From Gemmatimonadota bacterium (lineage in GTDB: Bacteria > Gemmatimonadota > Gemmatimonadetes > Longimicrobiales > Gaopeijiaceae), in NCBI GenBank assembly GCA_030550695.1, contig JAUQOX010000023.1, forward strand, positions 1 to 19,987: DNA of 19,987 nucleotides, read 5' to 3'. Each line of letters starts with the position of its first letter. The first letter of the stretch is position 1. Below are positions 1-6,600 of the stretch, one piece after another. The notes under the pieces were generated by a model that saw nothing but the letters and a program-made list of their open reading frames with translations, did not search any database and was not told the origin of the DNA. The translations under genes and the position numbers were made by a program.

Positions 1-2158
1 ACTTCTTCAGGCGGTAACGGTCGAACTGGGCCAGCTTGGCCAGCGGCTGCTCCGCCTTGGCCGCCTTGACCGGCCCGGTGTCCACCACGATCTCGCTCGC
101 GGTAACGTGGACCACCTCTCCGGCCCGGCGGGCGGTGATCACCGCTCCCGAGTCCCGCGCCACCTTAGCCTCCAAACCCGTCCCGACCAGGGGCGCCTCG
201 GTGATGAGCAGGGGAACCGCCTGCCTTTGCATGTTCGAGCCCATCAGGGCCCGGTTGGCATCGTCATGCTCAAGGAACGGGATCAAGGCCGCCGCAACAC
301 TTACCAACTGATCCGGCGCCACATCCATGAAGTCGATTTCCTCGGGACGCAGCAGAGGGAAATCACCCCGTTCCCGGCAGAGTACCAACTCGTTCTGGAA
401 CGTGCCGTCGGGATTCAGCGGCGCATTGGCCTGGGCAATCTTCTTCTCTTGCTCCTCGTTGGCACTGAGCCAGACGATTTCCTGGGTCACCCTGCCGTTG
501 ACCACCCTGCGATAGGGCGTTTCCACGAAGCCCAGTTCATTGATCCGGGCGTAGGTCGTAAGGGAGGTGATGAGCCCGATGTTCGGACCTTCCGGGGTCT
601 CGATGGGGCACATCCTTCCGTAATGCGAATAATGCACGTCCCGTACTTCGAACCCCGCTCGCTCCCGCGTAAGGCCCCCCGGCCCGAGGGCACTCAGCCG
701 CCGCTTGTGGGTGAGTTCCGCCAGGGGGTTTGTCTGGTCCATGAACTGGGAGAGCTGACTCGAGCCGAAGAACGCCTGGATGACCGCCGACACGGTCCGG
801 GCATTCACCAGGTCGTCGATGCTCACCTTTTCCGGATCGGGGGTGATGCTCATCCTCTCCTTGACAAGGCGAGCCATCCTGGAGAGACCAACCGACAGCT
901 GGTTGGCGATGAGTTCACCCACCGTCCTGACTCGTCGGTTACCCAGGTGATCGATGTCGTCCGTAAAACCGTGACCCTCCGTCAGATCCATGAGATAGCG
1001 GAGGATCGCCACGAAGTCTTCCTTGGTGAGGACAGTGACATGCCTCGGGATATTGAGGTTCAGGCGCTGGTTGATCTTGTATCGCCCGACTCTGCCAAGA
1101 TCGTAACGCTTGGGACTGAAGAACACCCGCTCCAAGGCCAGCCGCGCCGTCTCCAGGTTCGGCGGTTCTCCCGGACGCAACAAGGAGTAGATGGCCGACA
1201 GAGCCTCTTCTTCGGAGGAGGTGGGATCTTTCTTCAGAGTAGCCCTGACGACAGCGCTTTCGCCGCGGTGGCCATGACCTCCGGCATGCCGATAGTAGAC
1301 CCGCACATGCCCCACACCCGCCCGCTCCAGGCGACCGAGAGCTTCTTCCGAGATCTCCGTCGCCTCTTCCAGCAGGATCTCACCGGTCTGGGGGTCCACC
1401 ACATCCGCAGCCAGCACGGTCCCGAGCAGCTCCTTGCCGGTGTCCTGGGAACCCCAATCCAGGGTGACATCCTTCACCTGGTAGAACAGCCGATAGATGT
1501 CGGCATCGGTCCCGTACCCCAGAGCCCGGAGGAGGGCCGTAGCCGGGAACTTCTTCTTCTTGTCGATGTGAACGTAGCAGACGTTGTTGATGTCTATGGT
1601 GAATTCTACCCACGAGCCCCGGAACGGTATGATCCGGGCACTGTAGAGTTTGGTGCCGTTGGGATGGACGCTTTCTTCGAAGATCACGCCGGGAGAACGG
1701 TGGAGCTGACTGACCACCACCCGCTCGGCACCGTTGATGACAAATGTGCCAAGCTCGGTGAGCAGAGGAAGGTCGCCCAGGTAGACGTCCTTCTCGATCA
1801 TGTCCCTGGGCCTGCGCTCCTTGCCGTCGAGCTTTTCCCAGAAAATGAGCCGGAGCTTGGCTTTGAGCGGGGCCGCATAGGTCATGTCCCGCTCGATGCA
1901 TTCCTCCACCGAGTATTTGGGTTCGCCGATGGAGGCGGAGACGTATTCGAGGGTAAAGTTGTCGTTCACATCGGTGATGGGGAACACTTCCCCAAACACC
2001 CGGTCCAGCCCGAAGTCCCACTGCTCCTCGAGGGGAACCTCTGTTTCGGTGAACTTCTCGAACGAGCGGAGCTGGACGTCCAGCAGATTGGGCATGGGCA
2101 TCGCCGGCGTGAGCTTACCGAAGCTCAACACCGGCCGGCCATCGCTGCGAATCTCCAA
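1..2158 (-). CDS. rpoB: RNA polymerase beta subunit, 5' part (3' end outside window)
   Basis: This gene encodes the N-terminal 719 residues of the DNA-directed RNA polymerase beta subunit, which with beta' forms the catalytic core. Reading begins with EIRSDGRPVLSFGKL and continues through the protrusion, lobe and fork regions. The rifampicin pocket is clear around residues 465-495 (about positions 675-766), with QFMDQ, THKRR and SALGPGG. The equivalents of E. coli D516, H526 and S531 (D474, H484, S489) are all the sensitive-type residues. It is followed by CPIETPEGPNIGLI, a universal beta motif. An in-frame TGA lies upstream, and the best start is TTG at 2158, preceded at 8 nt by AAAGGGGG; a later start would remove conserved N-terminal sequence. 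The gene follows rplL after 262 bp, the usual order. The family identification is certain; only the exact start is inferred. Roughly the last 45 percent of the protein is beyond the left edge. Confidence 0.97.
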   Translation of the reverse strand, partial: MEIRSDGRPVLSFGKLTPAMPMPNLLDVQLRSFEKFTETEVPLEEQWDFGLDRVFGEVFPITDVNDNFTLEYVSASIGEPKYSVEECIERDMTYAAPLKAKLRLIFWEKLDGKERRPRDMIEKDVYLGDLPLLTELGTFVINGAERVVVSQLHRSPGVIFEESVHPNGTKLYSARIIPFRGSWVEFTIDINNVCYVHIDKKKKFPATALLRALGYGTDADIYRLFYQVKDVTLDWGSQDTGKELLGTVLAADVVDPQTGEILLEEATEISEEALGRLERAGVGHVRVYYRHAGGHGHRGESAVVRATLKKDPTSSEEEALSAIYSLLRPGEPPNLETARLALERVFFSPKRYDLGRVGRYKINQRLNLNIPRHVTVLTKEDFVAILRYLMDLTEGHGFTDDIDHLGNRRVRTVGELIANQLSVGLSRMARLVKERMSITPDPEKVSIDDLVNARTVSAVIQAFFGSSQLSQFMDQTNPLAELTHKRRLSALGPGGLTRERAGFEVRDVHYSHYGRMCPIETPEGPNIGLITSLTTYARINELGFVETPYRRVVNGRVTQEIVWLSANEEQEKKIAQANAPLNPDGTFQNELVLCRERGDFPLLRPEEIDFMDVAPDQLVSVAAALIPFLEHDDANRALMGSNMQRQAVPLLITEAPLVGTGLEAKVARDSGAVITARRAGEVVHVTASEIVVDTGPVKAAKAEQPLAKLAQFDRYRLKK

Positions 2159-2420
2159 CGGGACTTCCCCCTTTTCGGTCCGACCTAAGGCTCACGGTCC
2201 GGAACACCAACATGAAGAGACCAGGTAGGCACACACATCCCCGGCGCACCCAGGCCTCCGATCCGGCTAGGATCCGAAAGCACCCTTAGGGCGGCGGGGA
2301 TCTGTGGTCTCACCTGACGCTCGATTTTCGAATCGCCGCTTACCTATGCGGGACGGGCGACAGACGCCCCTCTTGACCAAGATTGGCCCCCGAACCAGCA
2401 GGGGGACCGGCGCTGAACCT
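2159..2420 (-). other. rplL-rpoB spacer with small inverted repeats
   Basis: This 262-bp stretch separates rplL from rpoB and holds no credible gene. On the minus strand it contains a short hairpin with a CGATT/AATCG stem (2322-2335) and an inverted repeat GATCC-TAGCC-GGATC (near 2260-2275). No run of T follows either, so neither looks like an intrinsic terminator. In E. coli the equivalent spacer carries a partial attenuator and an RNase III processing site that set the ratio of L7/L12 to beta. A similar role here is inference from position only. Confidence 0.5.
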
Positions 2421-2804
2421 CTACTTCAAGACAACCGTTGCCCCCTGCTCCTCCAGCTTGGCCTTGATTTGCTGCGCTTCCTCCTTGGAGACCTGCTCCT
2501 TGACCGTCTTGGGCGCGTTGTCCACCAGGTCTTTGGCTTCTTTGAGACCCAGGTTGGTCACTTCCCGGATCACCTTGATGACCTGGATCTTCTTGTCGCC
2601 CACCGCCTGAAGGATGACGTCGAACTCCGTCTGTTCCTCCTCGGCTTCCGCAGCAGCGGGAACGCCCGCCGCGGGCATGGCCATGGGGGCCGCCGCCACC
2701 GCGGTCACGTTGAACTTCTGCTTGAAGGCCTCCACAAACTGAGAAAGCTCGAGGACGGTCATGTTCCCGATGGTTTCGAGCAACTCCTCGTGATTCACAG
2801 CCAT
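2421..2804 (-). CDS. rplL: 50S ribosomal protein L7/L12
   Basis: L7/L12 forms the multi-copy flexible stalk of the large subunit that recruits and activates translation GTPases. The 127 residues show the standard three parts: an N-terminal dimerisation domain (about 1-35, ending in VEAFKQKFNV), an Ala/Pro-rich hinge (about 36-58), and the C-terminal factor-binding domain (about 60-127) with KIQVIKVIREVTNLGLKEAKDLV. Length is normal for the family. The ATG at 2804 is preceded by AAGGAGGAGACAAGAA, one of the strongest ribosome-binding sites in the window, fitting the need for more copies of this protein than of L10. It lies 84 bp after rplJ and 262 bp before rpoB. Confidence 0.98.
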   Translation of the reverse strand: MAVNHEELLETIGNMTVLELSQFVEAFKQKFNVTAVAAAPMAMPAAGVPAAAEAEEEQTEFDVILQAVGDKKIQVIKVIREVTNLGLKEAKDLVDNAPKTVKEQVSKEEAQQIKAKLEEQGATVVLK

Positions 2805-2827
2805 TTCTTGTCTCCTCCTTGACTTGC

Positions 2828-2841
2828 CCGGCCACCGCCGG
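2828..2841 (-). other. hairpin in the rplJ-rplL spacer
   Basis: A perfect 5-bp stem CCGGC/GCCGG with a GGTG loop (minus-strand reading) lies just upstream of the rplL ribosome-binding site. No T run follows, so it is not a classical terminator. It could affect translation or RNA stability of rplL, but that is inference; stems this short are common by chance in GC-rich DNA. Confidence 0.35.
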
Positions 2842-2888
2842 CTCGCTGAAACAAGGGTACCTACCTGTTCTCGCCCCCCAGGGTATTC

Positions 2889-3416
2889 TCAGGCCCCCCC
2901 TTCCTTCTTCTCCTTGAGGGCCGTGAGAAGACCCGCCAGCTCCTGGATCTTCGCCTCCAGAGCCGCCGCAAATGCGGCCAACGGACCCTGGAGGGCGCCG
3001 GCGAGCATGGCCAGGAGTTCCTCGCGGGGAGGCAACTTGGCCAGTTGCTCGATCTGTTCCGGGGTAAGAAGGGTCCCGGACAGAACGCCCACCTTGAAGG
3101 CAGGCTTGGCGTTGTGAGCCTTCGCGAACTCCGAGATGGCCTTGGCGGCGCCCACCGAGTCCCCATGACCGAGGACCACACCGGTGGGTCCCGCGAGCCA
3201 CTCCGAAAGATCGGGGTAGTTCAGCCCCTCGAGGGCCCGTCGCGCCAGGCGGTTCTTCACCACCATGTACTCCGCGCCACTCTTACGGAGCTCGTTCCTG
3301 AGGACGGTCATGGACTTCACGTCCAATCCCGAGAAGTCCGTAAGGAACATGACCGACGCGTCGGTCAGCCGCTTCCGGAAGTCTTCGACGAAGCTCTGCT
3401 TCTCGTTACGGTTCAT
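2889..3416 (-). CDS. rplJ: 50S ribosomal protein L10
   Basis: L10 anchors the L7/L12 stalk to 23S rRNA and, in well-studied bacteria, represses its own mRNA. The 175-residue product starts MNRNEKQSFVEDFRKRL and carries the family core, including DFSGLDVKSMTVLRNELRKSG (about 27-47), VVKNRLARRAL (about 52-62) and GPTGVVLG (about 76-83). Its C-terminal helix (about 140-175) provides the L7/L12 binding platform. The ATG at 3416 overlaps the rplA TGA by one base (TGATG), so translation is probably coupled to L1, and GGCGGAG sits about 7 nt upstream. There is therefore no room for the long L10-binding leader that precedes rplJ in E. coli; autoregulation, if present, must act differently. The call is secure. 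Confidence 0.97.
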   Translation of the reverse strand: MNRNEKQSFVEDFRKRLTDASVMFLTDFSGLDVKSMTVLRNELRKSGAEYMVVKNRLARRALEGLNYPDLSEWLAGPTGVVLGHGDSVGAAKAISEFAKAHNAKPAFKVGVLSGTLLTPEQIEQLAKLPPREELLAMLAGALQGPLAAFAAALEAKIQELAGLLTALKEKKEGGA

Positions 3417-4114
3417 CAGGCGCTCCGCCGGTAGAGGTTAGGGTCGATGGCGACACCGGGACCCATGGTACTCGAGATGCTCACCCCTTTGATGTAGGTC
3501 CCTTTGGCCGCCGAGGGTTTGGCACGGATGAGCGATTCCATGAAGGCCTCGAGGTTCTCGTGCAGCTTCTCCACCGGGAAGGAAACCTTCCCGATGGGGG
3601 CGTGCACGTTGCCCGTGCGGTCCACCCGATACTCGATCTTTCCGGCCTTGATTTCCCTCACGGCCTGGGCCACATCGAAGGTCACGGTGCCGGCTTTGGG
3701 CGTCGGCATGAGCCCCCGAGGACCCAGAATGCGCCCCAAGGGAGCCACCTTGGCCATGACATCGGGGGTGGCGACCGCCACGTCGAACTCCAGCCAGCCC
3801 TCCTTGATCTTGTCCAGGTATTCCAACCCCACGTAGTCGGCGCCGGCGTCTTTGGCCTCTTTCTCCTTTTCACCCTGCGCCAACACCAGGACTCTCACCT
3901 CCTTGCCGGTGCCGTGGGGCAGAACCACCGTCCCTCGCACCACCTGATCCGCCTGGCGAGGATCTACCCCCAATCGGGCTGCCACCTCCACGGTCTCGTC
4001 GAACTTGGCGAAGGCCAGATCCTTTACCGTCTGAATGGCTTCCTTCGGAGGGAGCTTTGTTCCGGGGACGAGTTTGGCCCGGGCGTTCTTGTAACGCTTT
4101 CCGCGTCTCGGCAT
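3416..4114 (-). CDS. rplA: 50S ribosomal protein L1
   Basis: L1 forms the mobile stalk that handles deacylated tRNA at the E site. The 232 residues begin MPRRGKRYKNARAKL, the usual L1 N-terminus, and include the signature around GRILGPRGLMPTPKAGTVT (about residues 128-146) and the C-terminal KGVSISSTMGPGVAIDP. Length is normal for bacterial L1. The ATG at 4114 lacks a strong Shine-Dalgarno sequence nearby; a GGGAGGG lies about 25 nt upstream, which is too far for normal use. The gene follows rplK after 73 bp and overlaps rplJ by one base. In many bacteria L1 represses this operon by binding the rplK leader; no clear mimic of the rRNA site was identified here. Confidence 0.97.
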   Translation of the reverse strand: MPRRGKRYKNARAKLVPGTKLPPKEAIQTVKDLAFAKFDETVEVAARLGVDPRQADQVVRGTVVLPHGTGKEVRVLVLAQGEKEKEAKDAGADYVGLEYLDKIKEGWLEFDVAVATPDVMAKVAPLGRILGPRGLMPTPKAGTVTFDVAQAVREIKAGKIEYRVDRTGNVHAPIGKVSFPVEKLHENLEAFMESLIRAKPSAAKGTYIKGVSISSTMGPGVAIDPNLYRRSA

Positions 4115-4187
4115 GTTCTTGGAGCCGTCTGGTAAGACCCTCCCACCCCTGGCGGCTCACAGAGGGTGGTTGTTCGGGTTTTGCTCC

Positions 4188-4616
4188 TCAGCCTTCCACC
4201 ACTTCGATTCCCATGGACCGCGCCGTGCCGGCGATCATCCGCATGGCCGCTTCCAGATCGGTGGTGTTGAGATCCGGGAGCTTCATTTCGGCGATTTCCC
4301 GGAGCTGGGCACGGGTCACTTTCCCTACTTTGTTCCGGTTCGGCTCTCCCGAGCCCTTCTCCACGCCGGCCGCTCGGCGGAGGAGATAGGCCGCCGGCGG
4401 AGTCTTGGTGACGAAGGTGAAACTGCGGTCGGAGTAGATGGTGATCTCGACGGGGATCACCACCCCCATCTGATTCTGGGTCCTGGCGTTGAACTGCTTG
4501 CAAAACTCCATGATGTTCACGCCGTGCTGACCCAGGGCCGGCCCTACCGGAGGGGCGGGATTGGCCTGGCCGCCTGTCACCTGGAGCTTTACGAAACCGA
4601 CAACCTTCTTCGCCAT
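4188..4616 (-). CDS. rplK: 50S ribosomal protein L11
   Basis: L11 binds the GTPase-associated centre of 23S rRNA and takes part in factor binding and stringent-response signalling through RelA. The 142 residues are a standard length. They show the N-terminal domain with the proline-rich QANPAPPVGPALGQHGVNIMEFCKQFN block (split here across residues 18-44) and the C-terminal rRNA-binding domain with MRMIAGTARSMGIEV (about 124-138). The ATG at 4616 has GGGGTG a few bases upstream. It lies 23 bp after nusG, inside the conserved secE-nusG-rplKAJL-rpoB order, so the assignment is secure. Confidence 0.98.
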   Translation of the reverse strand: MAKKVVGFVKLQVTGGQANPAPPVGPALGQHGVNIMEFCKQFNARTQNQMGVVIPVEITIYSDRSFTFVTKTPPAAYLLRRAAGVEKGSGEPNRNKVGKVTRAQLREIAEMKLPDLNTTDLEAAMRMIAGTARSMGIEVVEG

Positions 4617-4639
4617 GGTTCACCCCGGCCCTTGGGGCC

Positions 4640-5185
4640 CTAATATCCCTTCAGTTGTGTGAAATCGAGCTCCACGGACGTAGGCCGGCCGAAGAGAGAC
4701 ACCTCCACCTTCACCTTCCCCTTGTCCCGGTCCACCGACTGGACCGTTCCTGTGAAATCGGTAAACGGGCCCGCCGTGATCTCCACTACCTGGTTGACAT
4801 AGAAGGGGATCTCCGGCCTCGCTTCCTCGTCGGAGTCCACCTTGATCCCCAGAATCTTGTTGATCTCCTCTTCCCGCAGGGGCTGTGGAGCCTTACCCGA
4901 GCCTACGAACTTGATGACCCCTTGAATGTTGTTGATGATGTGCATGGTGCGCTCGTTCAGAACCATCTTCACCAGCACATATCCGGGGTACAGGCGCCGG
5001 GTCACCGCCACCCGCTTGCCGTTCCGAACCTCCACCGCATCCTGGGTGGGGACGAGAGCCTCCTGAATCTCCTTCTCTTCGATGCTCTCCCCCGGCTCCT
5101 CCTGGATCTTCCGCTGGATGAGCCGGAGCACCTTGTTCTCGTGCCCGGAGTAGGTCTGAACGGCGTACCACCGAACCTCGCCCAT
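4640..5185 (-). CDS. nusG: transcription termination/antitermination protein NusG
   Basis: NusG is the universal elongation factor that bridges RNA polymerase to Rho or to the ribosome. The 181-residue product starts WYAVQTYSGHENKV, the usual NGN-domain opening, and contains RRLYPGYVLVKM (about 64-75). The C-terminal KOW domain (about 125-178) has VEITAGPFTDFTGTVQSVDR and ends FTQLKGY. Length matches the family and no large insertion is seen. ATG at 5185 is preceded by GGGAGGTGG at good spacing and lies 16 bp after the secE stop. The secE-nusG-rplK order is strongly conserved in bacteria. Confidence 0.98.
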   Translation of the reverse strand: MGEVRWYAVQTYSGHENKVLRLIQRKIQEEPGESIEEKEIQEALVPTQDAVEVRNGKRVAVTRRLYPGYVLVKMVLNERTMHIINNIQGVIKFVGSGKAPQPLREEEINKILGIKVDSDEEARPEIPFYVNQVVEITAGPFTDFTGTVQSVDRDKGKVKVEVSLFGRPTSVELDFTQLKGY

Positions 5186-5201
5186 GGAACGACCACCTCC
5201 C

Positions 5202-5414
5202 TCAGGCGCCGAAGATTCGGAAGATGAGGTTGATCGCGTTCCGGGATACCAGGTCCATGAGGAAGATGATCAGGGCCACGGCAACCGAAAAAACGATGAT
5301 CACGAAGGTGGCGTTCTTAAGCTGCTCGTAGTCCGGCCACGTGACCTTCTTGAGCTCTTCCCAGGACTCCTGAAGGAAAGCCCGGCCGTCGAGGAGTTTC
5401 TGCAACATGGGCAT
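5202..5414 (-). CDS. secE: preprotein translocase subunit SecE
   Basis: SecE clamps and stabilises the SecY channel in the inner membrane. This is the short, single-span form (70 residues if started at 5414). A cytoplasmic amphipathic helix with ESWEELKKVTWPDYEQLKNAT (about 16-36) is the family signature, followed by one membrane segment (about 37-56, FVIIVFSVAVALIIFLMDL). Two in-frame ATGs, at 5414 and 5408, are possible; neither has a strong Shine-Dalgarno sequence, and both lie within 20 bp of the rpmG stop, so coupling to rpmG is likely. No tRNA-Trp gene lies between rpmG and secE, unlike in several other bacteria. Confidence 0.95.
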   Translation of the reverse strand: MPMLQKLLDGRAFLQESWEELKKVTWPDYEQLKNATFVIIVFSVAVALIIFLMDLVSRNAINLIFRIFGA

Positions 5415-5425
5415 GGGGCAAGAAG

Positions 5426-5578
5426 CTACTTGGTCTCTTTGTGGACCGTGTGCGTCCGGCAGCGGGGACAGAACTTCTTGTACTCCACTCGGCCGGGGTG
5501 AAGGCGCTTGTTCTTGGTGGTGTTGTAGTTGCGCTCCTCGCACTGCGTACAGGCTAGGATGATCTTCTCCCTCGGCAT
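5426..5578 (-). CDS. rpmG: 50S ribosomal protein L33, zinc-binding form
   Basis: L33 is a small protein of the large subunit near the E site. The 50-residue product reads MPREKIILACTQCEERNY at the start and carries two CxxC pairs (C10/C13 and C37/C40), so it is the zinc-binding (C+) version. It has the typical NTTKNKRL and VEYKKFCPRC segments. ATG at 5578 follows GGGAGG at 7 nt spacing. Its place directly before secE is the normal one. Upstream, 104 bp separate it from tRNA-Thr(GGT), where many bacteria carry tuf. Confidence 0.96.
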   Translation of the reverse strand: MPREKIILACTQCEERNYNTTKNKRLHPGRVEYKKFCPRCRTHTVHKETK

Positions 5579-5682
5579 GATGGGACCTCCCGCCCCCTCG
5601 GCATGCTAAACCGTCGGTTTCAGGCAGCCTCCCGACAGGCCTCTTCCGGCAAGGCGTCGCGGAACCGCCGAAAGCAAAGCAG
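5579..5682 (-). other. short leader between tRNA-Thr(GGT) and rpmG; no tuf gene
   Basis: These 104 bp hold only the tRNA 3' trailer and the rpmG leader with its GGGAGG ribosome-binding site. No reading frame of useful size, no tRNA-Trp and no remnant of elongation factor Tu is recognisable. In E. coli the matching tRNA cluster is followed directly by tufB. No T-rich intrinsic terminator is visible, so read-through from the tRNAs into rpmG is plausible. Confidence 0.6.
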
Positions 5683-5754
5683 AGCTCTGGCCGGGGATTG
5701 AACCCGGGACCTCTTCCTTACCAAGGAAGCGCTCTACCGCTGAGCTACCAGAGC
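5683..5754 (-). tRNA. thrT: tRNA-Thr(GGT)
   Basis: A complete cloverleaf can be drawn on the minus strand. The acceptor stem is GCTCTGG/CCAGAGC, the D arm carries AGCTCAGCGGTAGAGC, and the T arm has GGTTCAATC. The anticodon stem CTTCC/GGAAG has loop TTGGTAA, giving anticodon GGT (reads ACC/ACT). The discriminator is T, and no CCA is encoded after it. It is the last tRNA of the cluster before rpmG. Confidence 0.96.
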
Positions 5755-5813
5755 GTCGGAACCCGTCTCGGGTCATCCGATCGTTCTTTGCACCTGCCCT
5801 CCCCACAGTCTCA

Positions 5814-5887
5814 AGCGGGAGACGGGACTCGAACCCGCGACCCTCAGCTTGGAAGGCTGACGCTCTAGCCAACTGAGCTACTCCCGC
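5814..5887 (-). tRNA. glyT: tRNA-Gly(TCC)
   Basis: The acceptor stem is GCGGGAG/CTCCCGC. The anticodon stem TCAGC/GCTGA encloses loop CTTCCAA, giving anticodon TCC (reads GGA/GGG), and the T arm contains GGTTCGAGTCC. The discriminator is T, and CCA is not encoded. It lies 59 bp downstream of the minus-strand start of the next tRNA in a four-tRNA array. Confidence 0.96.
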
Positions 5888-5937
5888 GGCCCGGCCCCCC
5901 CGGAAACCTTGCAGGAGGGTTTTCGGTAGACGGCCGA

Positions 5938-6020
5938 TGGTGGGGGAAGGATTCGAACCTTCGAAGGCATGAGCCAGCAGATTTACAGTCTGCCCCGTTT
6001 GACCGCTTCGGTACCCCACC
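5938..6020 (-). tRNA. tyrU: tRNA-Tyr(GTA)
   Basis: This is an 83-nt class II tRNA with a long variable arm, as expected for tyrosine. The acceptor stem is GGTGGGG/CCCCACC, the anticodon stem is GCAGA/TCTGC with loop CTGTAAA, anticodon GTA, and the T arm is GGTTCGAATCC. The discriminator is A. No CCA follows the discriminator. Confidence 0.97.
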
Positions 6021-6473
6021 GAGAAACCTCCCTCGGATCCCTCCCCTCCCCTCGCCCTTGCCGGCGGGCCGAACCCCTCCTGGAACCCCCCGGAACGGGG
6101 CGGAATCCGGGTGAGCTTGGTAAGCTAACCAGGCCTTCTGGAACTGGCAAGGGACAAGGGGCTGCGGCAGGATCCCTTCGAGGTTGCGACGTCTGCCGCC
6201 ACTCCAGGGAGAGGGAAGCCCGCCGGCCTCTGCAAAGGAGGGGCGGACCCCGGATGGGAATCGGACAGGCCCCCGGCCCGGGCCCCGAGGAGACACCCTA
6301 TGAGATTCCGCGAGGGACCAGCTCGCGTCGTTCCTGTACGCCCGGAGCCGGGGTGGATCCTGGCCGACCCGTTCCTTCCGCCCCTTAGACACCCCGGTGA
6401 CCGAAAGGGTTGTAAGACTCTGGGGAAGGGCAGGACCCCACAGGGGGCCGTGGGGCGCCGCCTCCGGGCCACA
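6021..6473 (-). other. 453-bp non-coding spacer between tRNA-Thr(TGT) and tRNA-Tyr
   Basis: No credible protein gene was found here: frames open across it run through the neighbouring tRNAs and have no recognisable family features. It holds a promoter-like element (6122-6150, minus) and a four-run G tract close to the tRNA-Tyr 5' end. Two hairpins are visible: CCCCG/CGGGG (near 6087-6099) and a 6-bp CCCCAC/GTGGGG stem (near 6436-6455) downstream of tRNA-Thr(TGT). The latter could mark a weak terminator but has no T run. I could not match the stretch to SRP RNA or another common small RNA by eye. Confidence 0.5.
6122..6150 (-). promoter_or_regulatory. candidate sigma-70-type promoter for the tRNA-Tyr to rpoB run
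   Basis: On the minus strand, TTGCCA (6145-6150) and TAGCTT (6122-6127) are separated by exactly 17 bp. The -35 box matches the consensus at five of six positions; the -10 box is weaker. Transcription would start near 6115, about 95 bp before tRNA-Tyr. It is a sequence-pattern call only. Confidence 0.4.
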
Positions 6474-6546
6474 AGCTGGCGCCCGGGCTCGAACCGGGAA
6501 CCTGCTGCTTACAAGGCAGCCGCTCTACCTGTTGAGCTACGCCAGC
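6474..6546 (-). tRNA. thrU: tRNA-Thr(TGT)
   Basis: The acceptor stem is GCTGGCG/CGCCAGC. The anticodon stem GCTGC/GCAGC has loop CTTGTAA, giving anticodon TGT (reads ACA/ACG), and the T arm contains GGTTCGAGCCC. The discriminator is T, and CCA is not encoded. It starts 25 bp after the pyrDK stop codon and is separated from tRNA-Tyr by 453 bp. With the three tRNAs downstream it gives the order Thr-Tyr-Gly-Thr. Confidence 0.96.
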
Positions 6547-6570
6547 GGGAAAGGGTCGAACACCACCGGT

Positions 6571-6600
6571 ATTATGGCCCCGGCTCCCCGCCTCCTACAA
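6571..6600 (-). promoter_or_regulatory. candidate tRNA promoter overlapping the pyrDK stop codon
   Basis: On the minus strand, TTGTAG (6595-6600) and CATAAT (6571-6576) are 18 bp apart. CATAAT matches the -10 consensus at five of six positions and contains the TAA stop of pyrDK. Transcription would begin near 6564, giving a leader of under 20 nt before tRNA-Thr(TGT), a spacing typical of stable-RNA promoters. The -35 match is modest. Confidence 0.45.

Noticed and set aside
107..2188. Long plus-strand open frame (693 codons) opposite rpoB
   Set aside because: It is the mirror of the rpoB coding strand; the minus-strand reading gives unmistakable beta-subunit motifs, and the plus reading has no family features.
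5579..5682. Degraded tuf remnant
   Set aside because: No EF-Tu motif is visible in any frame of these 104 bp.
5865..6392. Minus-strand open frame of 175 codons in the tRNA spacer
   Set aside because: It reads straight through tRNA-Tyr, giving the familiar translated-tRNA peptide GGVPKRSNGADCKSAG, so it is spurious.
6436..6455. CCCCAC/GTGGGG hairpin after tRNA-Thr(TGT) as an intrinsic terminator
   Set aside because: There is no T run after it; similar GC hairpins occur by chance throughout the window, so it is mentioned only within the spacer entry.
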